Positions 6,433 to 13,808 of a stretch of 13,808 bases of DNA are shown one piece after another. Under the pieces are notes generated by a model. It saw only the letters and a list, made by a program, of their open reading frames with translations, did not search any database and had not been told where the DNA came from. The stretch comes from CAYMRB01 sp964392615 (lineage in GTDB: Bacteria > Planctomycetota > UBA8108), in the NCBI GenBank assembly GCA_964392615.1, contig CAYMRB010000272.1, positions 1-13,808 of the forward strand, given 5' to 3'. Position 1 is the stretch's first letter; every line of letters starts with the position of its first letter. Made by a program: the position numbers and the translations under genes.

Positions 6433-8413
6433 TCAGAACAGCTCTCGATCGTCAACACGCGAAGCCAACGCGTACCGCGTGCCACGCCTCTCGCCGAGGC
6501 GTACCACAGTGCCATCTTCGATCAACGGTCGCAGGAGTCGGCGCAGCTTCGCAGCGTCGACGTCGACGAAGAGGCGGATCTGAGCACTCGTCATCGGCCA
6601 TCGCTGCCCGGCGATGACCTCGAGCACGCGTTCGCGGAGCTCATCCTCGGGATCACTGGACCCCGGAATGTCGCTCGCCTCGGGCAGCTCGGAATCGGCT
6701 CGCGCAAGCGGGTTCTTCGCCGAGGTCGCCGTCACCGTCACGGAGGCCGAGTCCGAAATCGGCTCCAACGTGAGACTCTCCCAGCTCTCGCGCTCCGGTT
6801 CCCCGCTGCAGCGAAAGCACCGCCGGTGTCCTCCCGTCCCGCACGTGTTCCAGCAGTCCTTGCAGTAGACGTGCTCCGCCTCGTCGCACATCGCGAACGC
6901 GGTCGCGCCGGCTCCGCAGCCATCGCATCGCAATCCGGCCCAGCGACGCGCGTGGCCGTCGTACCAGACCTTCAACCGACGCCGGTGCTTGCGCCGCCGG
7001 ACCTCGAGCTCCACCGTGACACCGGGCACCCGCACCGCCGCCAGCGCGACGATGTCGAGGCTCGCGCGCACGGCGCACTCGGCGCGCAGCTCTTCGAGAC
7101 GCCGCACGCGCTCCTCGGGAAGCGCTTGCAACTTGGCTCGCAATGGATCGCCACCTCGACTCTTCACTCGGCGACGCAGGTCATCTTCCATCTCGCGGAA
7201 GTACCGCTCGATCCGCCGCGCGTCTCGCACGCGCCGGCGCAGCACCGCCGTTCGGAAATCCTCGAGGCAGGCAGCCGCCTGCCGCTCGAGCGCGCGCAGC
7301 AGCGCAGGGCGGGCCTCCTCGATCCGAGCCGCCGGAAGGTCTGTCGCCGCGGCCGGCCGCACGATGCTTGCGTTGTCGTGCCAGCGCCAGACTCGCGATC
7401 AACACGGGTCCGCCCTTCCAGAAGCCGACCGGATCGGCGCGAAACTCGGCGGCCTGCGTCGACTTGGCGCTGATCGCGAACTTGTCTTCGAGTTCGCTCT
7501 GCCACTGTCCCACAAGAGCGGCGGGAGTCAGAACGAGCGCTCGCTTGACTTGACCTCGTACGAGGTACTCGCGAAGCACGAGGCAGGCTTCGATCGTCTT
7601 GCCCAGGCCGACCTCGTCGGCCAGTAGCACACGGCCTCGGAACTTCTTGAGGACCCGCATCACCGTCTCGGTCTGGTAGTCGAGGTGGTCGACTCCACGG
7701 ACGCCGGCGAGGCCGAGCAAGCGATCGAAGCGGTCCTCGGCGAGGATCTCAACGCCGCGCTGGGCGAGATGTAGCGCGGCGAGGTCGTCGTGCGGGCCAC
7801 GGACGAGTCGTGAGAAGAGGTCGCCACTGTCGGCGCGATGGAACGTCAGTGGCACCGAGAAGTCGGCGCCGGCACGCGTCGTGCCCCGCGCTTCGAGGTG
7901 CGCGTCGCGGTCCGTCCTCCGAGACGACGGGGGCAGTCGGTGAACATCACGCGACTTCGTGGGTCCCTCGACGCGGAGCGAACCTCGCGAGCGGCGGGCG
8001 ACGGTCGCCGTCGCGCTGCGGCTCGCCGCGCCTCGGCGACCGCGGTACCAGAGGCGAAACCGGCGCGCCTCCTTCGACTCGGGGTGCGCCAGTGACCACT
8101 TCGTCGCGAGAGAATCGAGCACGCTTTCGGGCGCGCCATGGTCGCGGGCGGTCCAGACGAGCGAGGACCAGCTATCGTCATCGCCCGGCTGCTGGCTGTG
8201 CGCCGCGCAAGTGCTCTCGACGATGGAAAGGAGGTTGTCTCGTCCCCCCGCCAACCTGGCGATCTCGACGAACTCATCGCCGAGCCACCCCGCGAGCGCG
8301 AGCTTGCGAAACACCGTCACGAAGACGACGGCCCGTTGCTGCTCCTGCGCCTGTCGCTTGCGCCGGTCGCGCCGATCGATCCGCTTACGTTCCTTGCGAG
8401 AAGCCTTGGCCAC
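6433..8413 (-). pseudogene. SNF2-family helicase with internal deletion and frameshift
   Basis: Two frames carry the ends of one SNF2-type ATPase. The N-terminal frame starts at GTG 8413 (AGAGGG 8 nt upstream) with a Lys/Arg-rich start. LDYQTETVMRVL (244-255), Walker A LLADEVGLGKTIEA (263-276), motif Ia LVLTPAALVGQW (293-304) and VLIASLALAR (337-346) follow; family resemblance ends near residue 350 (about 7364). From about 7362 to 6433 another frame gives a long charged helical segment (RRIERYFREMEDDLRR), a Cys-rich zinc-type region (CDGCG, CDEAEHVYCKDCW, CFRCSG) and a winged-helix-like C-terminus (about 6620-6440). The DExH box and all of helicase motifs III-VI are missing, so several hundred residues are deleted at the junction. 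ATP hydrolysis is not expected. It lies 140 bp downstream of the beta-CASP gene on the same strand. Confidence 0.82.
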
Positions 8414-8553
8414 GTCGAATTCCCTCTTCACTTCTCGGTGAACGACCAGAGTACGCCGGTAGAGCTGGCGTGTGCAATAGGGGCGAGTTTCCCGCCCTAC
8501 CATGCGGCACCGGTCCGCCCACCCGCTCAGCTCAGCTGCAGACGAAATCCCGT

Positions 8554-11096
8554 CTACTGGCTGAACCCGTCTTCGATCTCGGCCCGCTGCGCCGCGTCGA
8601 TCGGCATCGCGAGCTTCGCTGTCACCGTCCGCGCCGCGCCGTCGTACGACGGACCCTTGCGGATCTTCACGTCTCGTAGCAGCTCGCGGGCGACCTCGAC
8701 GATTCCGCTCTGGTCGTTGCGCGCTGCGATCGCGATGGTCCAGCCGGTCTCGTGCCCCAGTGCGGCGATCTTGTCGGCGTATCGCGATCCGATCGCCTCG
8801 GAGACGAACGTGAGCTCGACGAACGACTCGCCGCCTGCGGCACCCGGCCTCTTCCCGATGCGGCGCGGCGCGTGGTCTTCGTCGACGAACGCGCGACGGA
8901 TCGCCTCGTAGGCCAGGTTGATCTCGAGTCGCCCCGCATCGTCACGAGCACGTTTGGCCCGCGCGGTGCGCGGCTTGACGACAAGATTGAGCGTGAAACC
9001 GGTCTTCCCCAGAACGGCGCCGACGGCCGCTTCCCACTCCGGCATCTCCTCGTCGAAGAGCGCGCGCGAGAGGAAGAGTGTCGCGCTGCGCTCCTCCAGC
9101 CGCACGGACGGCTCCTTGACGACGAGACGGGCGTCCGGTACGGCCGCGCGGATCTCCCTCCCGAGCGCCGCCGAGTTCGCTGTCGCATGGATTTCCCAGC
9201 TCCAGCCGCTGTCGGCAAAGAGCGCCGCGAGCCGGTCGCCGAACTTCTCCGTCGCGCGGTCAGGAAACGCGAAGTGGAGGACCATGTGCGAGCTGCCGGG
9301 CTCGTAGCTCTTCTTCACGAGATCGGAGTCGGCCGCCGGCAGGGCCTCGTCGATGCGGCGGAGCAGCGAGTTGACGTCCTCGACGCCACCGCCATCGATG
9401 CCACGATCGTGGGCCACAGCCGATTCGGGCTGCGCGACGAAAAGGAACAGCCGCGTGGGGTGGATCGCGAACGCGGTCGACTCGCGCAGCGCCGTCTCGA
9501 ACACCTCGCTCGCACTCTCGGCCGCCGCGGCGACTCCGTACCAGATGCGGTGGAGCTCTGCCGCCGAGAACGCCGCGCCTTCGGGATAGACTTCGAGGAC
9601 GTGGTCGGAGAGCGAGCGTGCCGCGTCTTCCTCGAATGCGCTGTGGGGCGGCACGTTGCCTACACCGACGACCCGCAAGCGTCGGTCGTCGCGGCTCGAG
9701 CGTCGAGTGTCGCGCGCGGACTTCGTGTCCGCCTTCGCCTCGACCTCGATCGGCGTGCCGTGACGCGGCAGGTGAATGCGTCCGAGGCGCTCGCGCAGCA
9801 GGAGGTCGGCGAGATCGCGACGCGCCTCGACATCGCCGTGAACCAGGAACACATCAGCCGCTTTCACGGCGCCGGCGATCGTCGCGATCTGCGCGCCCGA
9901 GGCGTGACCGCTGAGCGCGTACGTGGCGACCCGACAGCGCAGCTCGACCTCCCGATCGCCTAGCGTGATCGTGTCGAGGCGACCCGCTGCCACGTCGAGC
10001 AGCCGACGTCCCGGCGCCTCCTCGTCCTGGTATCCGGTGATCGCGATCAGATTGCGGCTGTCCGCCGCCAGCGCGGACGCGTAGAACGGGCTCGGTCCTC
10101 CTGTGAGCATCCCGGAGCTTGATACGATCACGGCCGGCTCGCCGGCGAGGATCTCGGCGCGTTCGCTCGGTCGCCCGACGGGCTGCACGTTTTCGAGGAC
10201 GTCGAAGAAGGGATCGCCGTGCTTCTCGATGCGACGTCGCAGCGTCGACTGGAGATACCACGGATGCGACGCGTAGATGTCGCACGCCTTGCGCACCATG
10301 CCATCGACCCGGATCGGGAAGCGCGGGATCTCGTTCGCAAGCTGGGCTCGCAGCAGGATCAGAATGACCTCCTGAGCGCGGCCGATCGCGAATGCAGGTA
10401 TCAGCACCTTGCCACCCGCGGCGATCGTTTCAGCGACCGTCTGTACAGGCGAGCCTCCTCTTCGGCGCGGCGTGCGTGCAGGCGCTTGCCGTAGGTCGAC
10501 TCGAAGATGGCGACGTCGGCGCGGAACCGCGGTGGCCGCATGCCGGGAATCGTGCGCTGGTTGTCGACGGACAGATCGCCGCTGACGAACACACGCGCCT
10601 CGCGGCCCGCGATGCCGAGCGAACAGGCGCCGATGATGTGACCTGCCGGGAAGAACGTCACCTCCGGACCGTCCGGCGAGGGGCGCATGGGACGCAACGG
10701 CGTGGTCGGAATCATGCGCGCGAGCAGCGTCTCGACCGCCGCCTTCGAATAAAGCGGCAGCTCACCTTCGACCTCGGCCTCCTCCGCCATGATCCTCAGC
10801 GAGTCGAGAAGCTGCACGCGAGTCAGATCGATCGTTGGTGCAGTTGCGTAGACCGGGGTGAACGGAAACCGCTGGCACAGGATCGGCAGCGCGCCGATGG
10901 GATCGAGGTGCGCATGCGTCACGAGAATCGCCGTCGGCGGCCCCATCTCCTCGAGAGCGCCGAGGTCCGGGAGCCGCTCCGCACCGCTTCCCTTCATGCG
11001 ATTGCCGCAGTCGACCACCCAGCGCTCGCCGTCGATTTCGAGGACCGCACAGCTCGCGCCGATCGATTCGGCGCCGCCGAGGAAGGTGAGGCGCAT
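8554..11096 (-). pseudogene. MBL-fold/beta-CASP (CPSF/RNase J-like) protein, frameshifted
   Basis: Metallo-beta-lactamase/beta-CASP protein, a family of RNA and DNA nucleases, about 847 aa if one lost base is restored. The ATG at 11096 overlaps the upstream TGA (TGATG). The N-terminal frame has LGGAESIGASC (6-16), THAHLDPIG (60-68), PAGHIIGA, FVSGD and ESTYGKR. It runs out shortly after 10446; the continuing frame has LIPAFAIGRAQE, SSSGMLTGGPS, YALSGHAS and VFLVHGD, the beta-CASP motifs. The shift lies at about 10444-10448 (one base missing). In motif 2 (HxHxDH) the final metal-binding His is Pro66 (codon 10899-10901). After the catalytic core (about residue 430) comes a winged-helix-like segment and two copies of an alpha/beta module. 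Both defects suggest inactivity, unless the frameshift is a sequencing error and Pro66 is tolerated. Confidence 0.85.
8557..9291 (-). repeat. Two copies of a C-terminal alpha/beta module in the beta-CASP protein
   Basis: Copy 1 (about 9291-8980) and copy 2 (about 8826-8557) share the same order: a beta strand (VLHFAF / VELTFV), a helix with GDRLAAL or ADKIAAL, a conserved Gly-Trp (DSGW / ETGW), a strand, an Arg-rich helix (IRAAVPD / ARELLRD), a K-x-PS segment (KEPSVRLEE / RKGPSYDGA) and a final strand and helix. Similarity is at the protein level only, so the duplication is ancient. I do not know a named family for it with certainty. Confidence 0.6.
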
Positions 11097-13808
11097 CAGC
11101 TCTTACCGCAGCACTTTTTGTACTTCTTGCCGCTGCCGCACGGACACGGGTCGTTACGGCCAACCTTGGGCTCGTCGCGGCGGATTGTCTCGCCCGGCGA
11201 GTCGAGCTCGTCGTACGGATCGAGCGGATCGAACGGACCGAGTGGATCAATCGGATCCTCCGATCCGAGCGGCACGCCTGGCAGCGGCGCTGTCAGGCCG
11301 TGAGGCGCGTCCTCCAGCACGTCGAGGCTCGCCTCCCACTGCGCGCTGGCCGCGTCGACGCACCTCTCGGCGTCGCCATCACGACCGAGGATCTCGAAGC
11401 ACATCTTCACGTCCTCGATCGTCTCGGCTCTGTCGCCTGGACTGCTCGCCTCCATCGCGAGGTCGAAGGCGCCGGCCTCGAATCTCTTCAAGACGTCCTC
11501 TATCAGGCCGACATGTCCCAGATCGAGCACGTGCGAGAAGACGAGCTGAGGAGAAACGGGATCGGATCCATGGAAGTAGGCCGAGTCCAGAGTCTGCCGG
11601 GCGACGGCCGCTGCCCTCTCGGTCGCGATGGCGGCGAGCCCCTCGAGGAGGACCTCGGGGGCATCCTCCTCTTCGTCTTCCTGCGCCCATTCGGCGAGCG
11701 GCGACAGCGCGCGGTCGCCGTGGCGGCGTCCGACGGCCACCGCGATTTCACAAGCCGAGCCGTAGTCCGATGCGAAATCGAACGCCTCGCAGAGGAACTC
11801 GTCCGGATCGTGCAACGCCGCCACCGCGAGCGCGTTCGCCAGGACGGATCCGCGATCGCTGCCGAGGAGGTCGTCCAGCTCCGCCAGCGAGACGTGCTCG
11901 GCGGCCAGCTCGAGACGGCGCCGATCGAGCGTGTCGAAATCGCTCTCGAGCAGCGAGACGATCCGTTCCGGGGCTTGCTCGGCGGCCTTCCACTCCGCCT
12001 CGAGGTCGCGGCCGCGCAGAGCCCACGCCAGGATCGCTCCGAGCGTGGAGAGGATCTTGCGATGGACGGCGCGCTTGCCGCCGCGGCGGACCGGCGACGC
12101 GGCGATGGCATCGACGACGGCGAGCAGCGACCAGGCCGCGTCCCGGACCGCGCTCTCATCGCCCTCATCGCTCTCGTCCACGACCAGCTTCAGCGCGCCT
12201 GTTGCAGCGTCCAGAAGACAGTCGGCGGCGTCCCGGAAACGACCGGCGTCCACGAGCCGCAGCAGCTCGTGGCCGGCTTCTATGGGGATCACCTCCCGAG
12301 CGCGACGGACGACCTGGGGATCGGCGGGCGGCGCAACATCGGCCAAGCGTTCGTCGGCCGTCATGTCGTCCACGCCGTCAGGGACGAACAAGGCGTGCTC
12401 CACGCGCCATCGCAGGCGACGCGTGACGCCGAGGACGTCGAGAGAGCACTGCAGGCCAGCCAGCGAGTTGTCACCGCGCGCGAGGATCCGAGGCAGAATG
12501 CGCTGGATGACCGCGAGCTCGCCTCGTCGCCACAGGCCTCTCAGCGCGTGCTCGATCTGGGAGGAGTCTGTCGCCTCTATCGCGATCTCCGCGAGGAGCT
12601 CGGTGGCCGATTCGTCGGCGCTGTAGGCGAGCCCATCGAGCGCCGACAGACCGACGAAGAACGACTCGTGATCGGCGTATCGGCAGAAGACCTCGGCGTG
12701 GTCCTCCGGTTTCGTGTGCGCGAGAAACCGCAGCGCGTCGCACAATACGTCTGCCTCGAACTCGCGTTCGTCGAGAGCGGCGCGGACCTCTCCGATCCAT
12801 GCTGTGCGCTTCTCCAGCGGCGCGTCGAGCAGGTCCCGCAGCAGTGTCGACGCCGCGCAGGGCCCGGCGTCGGGGCCCAGCACCGCGCGAATAGCGAAAC
12901 GTACCGCGGCGGGATCGAACGCGTCGGTCCACTCGTGCGCGATCGCGAAGCCCAGCGCCCACGCGGCGGCCGAGGGGCGCACCGCTGCCGCATGCAGGAA
13001 CGGCTCGAGTGACGCTGGGTCGTGAATCGGAACATCGGTCGGCGGCAGCTCGGACTCCGGCGGCAGCGCCGGCACGAACGTGCCGAAGGCGACGTCGCGT
13101 GGCGTGAGGCCGTCGAGCTCGTGCTGCGGCGTCTCCCACCACTCGTCCTGTACCTCGCGCATCGCGGCGCGCCGCGAGTCATCGTCCGCGTAGTCGTCGG
13201 GATCGATCCGTTCGGCCATCGTCCGCAGAAGATCCTGCGCCAGGTGCTCCGGCAATCGGGGATGACCGGCGGGGCGCGGATCCTCGTCGCGCTCATGCGG
13301 GGTCACCTCGCCGAGCTCCGGGCGCGGCGTGTGGTTCCACAATCCCATCATCGCGTCCAGGAAGCGTTGCAGCCCGGCCTCGTCTTCAGGCTGTGGCGGC
13401 GGGTCGAGTTCGCGCAGGAACTCGAGGGGGCTCTCCAGAGAGCGAAACTTCTCCTGGACCTCGGCCACGGAGAGGTCGAGGCCGCAGTCCCGAAGGGCCC
13501 GCCCCGCGATGAGCTCCGCCTCGAGCCGGTTCTCCGCCCGCTGTGGCGCAGGTCGCGTACTCAACTCGTAAAACGACCGATACACGCGGAGGGGGTCACG
13601 CAGCTCCTCGAGTGCCTCAGGAGACATGCTCCGAATCGTTCGCTCGAAGCCGTAGGCCGCGTCCGGCGGATAGGCTCGCGCCGCGCCGCTGAGCTCGTAC
13701 CCGTCGCGATACGGCACCAGACGGGCGAACAAGCCCGAGCCGACTTCGACGGAGCGCGACGCCTGCGTCTCGACGACGCGATAGCTCTTCTCCCTATCGA
13801 TGCTCTCC
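11096..13808 (-). CDS. Large SEC-C zinc-motif protein, 5' end outside the window
   Basis: The frame is open to the right edge, and the residues there (YRVVETQASRSVEVGSGLF) read as natural protein, so the TTG at 13732 is not the true start and the gene continues beyond the window; at least 903 residues are encoded here. The visible N-terminal part (SGLFARLVPYRDG) resembles the segment found in other large SEC-C proteins. The middle is predominantly helical with HEAT-like repeats (for example about 12700-12480) and many Leu/Ala/acidic residues, suggesting a protein-interaction scaffold. An acidic Asp-Pro linker (about 11216-11269) precedes a C-terminal SEC-C motif, NDPCPCGSGKKYKKCCG (zinc ligands Cys-x-Cys...Cys-Cys). 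No catalytic site was recognised. Its stop overlaps the ATG of the beta-CASP gene by one base, so the two are co-translated. It is the only intact gene of the module. Confidence 0.85.
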   Translation of the reverse strand, partial: ESIDREKSYRVVETQASRSVEVGSGLFARLVPYRDGYELSGAARAYPPDAAYGFERTIRSMSPEALEELRDPLRVYRSFYELSTRPAPQRAENRLEAELIAGRALRDCGLDLSVAEVQEKFRSLESPLEFLRELDPPPQPEDEAGLQRFLDAMMGLWNHTPRPELGEVTPHERDEDPRPAGHPRLPEHLAQDLLRTMAERIDPDDYADDDSRRAAMREVQDEWWETPQHELDGLTPRDVAFGTFVPALPPESELPPTDVPIHDPASLEPFLHAAAVRPSAAAWALGFAIAHEWTDAFDPAAVRFAIRAVLGPDAGPCAASTLLRDLLDAPLEKRTAWIGEVRAALDEREFEADVLCDALRFLAHTKPEDHAEVFCRYADHESFFVGLSALDGLAYSADESATELLAEIAIEATDSSQIEHALRGLWRRGELAVIQRILPRILARGDNSLAGLQCSLDVLGVTRRLRWRVEHALFVPDGVDDMTADERLADVAPPADPQVVRRAREVIPIEAGHELLRLVDAGRFRDAADCLLDAATGALKLVVDESDEGDESAVRDAAWSLLAVVDAIAASPVRRGGKRAVHRKILSTLGAILAWALRGRDLEAEWKAAEQAPERIVSLLESDFDTLDRRRLELAAEHVSLAELDDLLGSDRGSVLANALAVAALHDPDEFLCEAFDFASDYGSACEIAVAVGRRHGDRALSPLAEWAQEDEEEDAPEVLLEGLAAIATERAAAVARQTLDSAYFHGSDPVSPQLVFSHVLDLGHVGLIEDVLKRFEAGAFDLAMEASSPGDRAETIEDVKMCFEILGRDGDAERCVDAASAQWEASLDVLEDAPHGLTAPLPGVPLGSEDPIDPLGPFDPLDPYDELDSPGETIRRDEPKVGRNDPCPCGSGKKYKKCCGKS
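11216..11269. repeat. Degenerate 9-bp tandem repeat encoding an Asp-Pro linker
   Basis: Six consecutive 9-mers (CGGATCGAG, CGGATCGAA, CGGACCGAG, TGGATCAAT, CGGATCCTC, CGATCCGAG) lie in frame within the SEC-C gene. On the coding (minus) strand they encode x-D-P units: DPI, DPL, GPF, DPL, DPY. The unit length keeps the frame, so copy number could vary without breaking the gene. Confidence 0.75.

Noticed and set aside
8752..9963. 403-codon plus-strand frame opposite the beta-CASP gene
   Set aside because: It has Arg/Asp/Val-rich composition typical of antisense high-GC frames and no domain.
11300..13012. 570-codon plus-strand frame opposite the SEC-C gene
   Set aside because: It is an antisense shadow; the minus frame ends in an unmistakable SEC-C motif.
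1..13808. CRISPR array or integrase gene
   Set aside because: No regularly spaced direct repeats and no tyrosine or serine recombinase catalytic motifs were seen in any frame.

Overview
The window is high-GC bacterial DNA. It carries a Tat-exported Gfo/Idh/MocA oxidoreductase directly upstream of a multi-domain DUF1080 protein, then several small PIN, Uma2 and DUF433 genes. That gene mix is typical of Planctomycetota and of some Acidobacteriota, Myxococcota and uncultured relatives. No rRNA or other phylogenetic marker is present, so the assignment is an inference from gene content.

The layout has three parts. (1) 1-3879, plus strand: a two-gene operon for an exported sugar pathway, Gfo/Idh/MocA oxidoreductase then a triple DUF1080 (3-keto-disaccharide hydrolase type) protein, 15 bp apart. 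(2) About 3.9-6.4 kb: an accessory patch with a Uma2 endonuclease-like gene, a DUF433 gene, the 3' half of a tRNA-Pro (a likely integration scar), a PIN toxin with a small antitoxin-like partner, and a transposase remnant broken by a 7-bp tandem duplication. Two genes here have TAGAAT -10 boxes only 6-7 nt before their start codons, which suggests leaderless transcripts. (3) 6433 to the right edge, all minus strand: a module read in the order SEC-C zinc-motif protein (5' end outside the window), MBL-fold/beta-CASP (CPSF-like) nuclease-type protein with a duplicated C-terminal module, then a SNF2-type helicase.

The most unusual part is region 3. The SEC-C and beta-CASP genes overlap by one base (TGATG), and the helicase follows 140 bp later, so a shared role in nucleic-acid processing or defence is plausible but unproven. 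In this copy two of the three genes are damaged. The beta-CASP gene has a one-base frameshift and a Pro in place of the metal-binding His of the HxHxDH motif. The helicase keeps its ATP-binding N-terminal part and its zinc/winged-helix C-terminus but has lost everything from motif II to motif VI. Either the module is decaying next to a mobile-element scar, or the assembly is faulty there; read mapping would decide.
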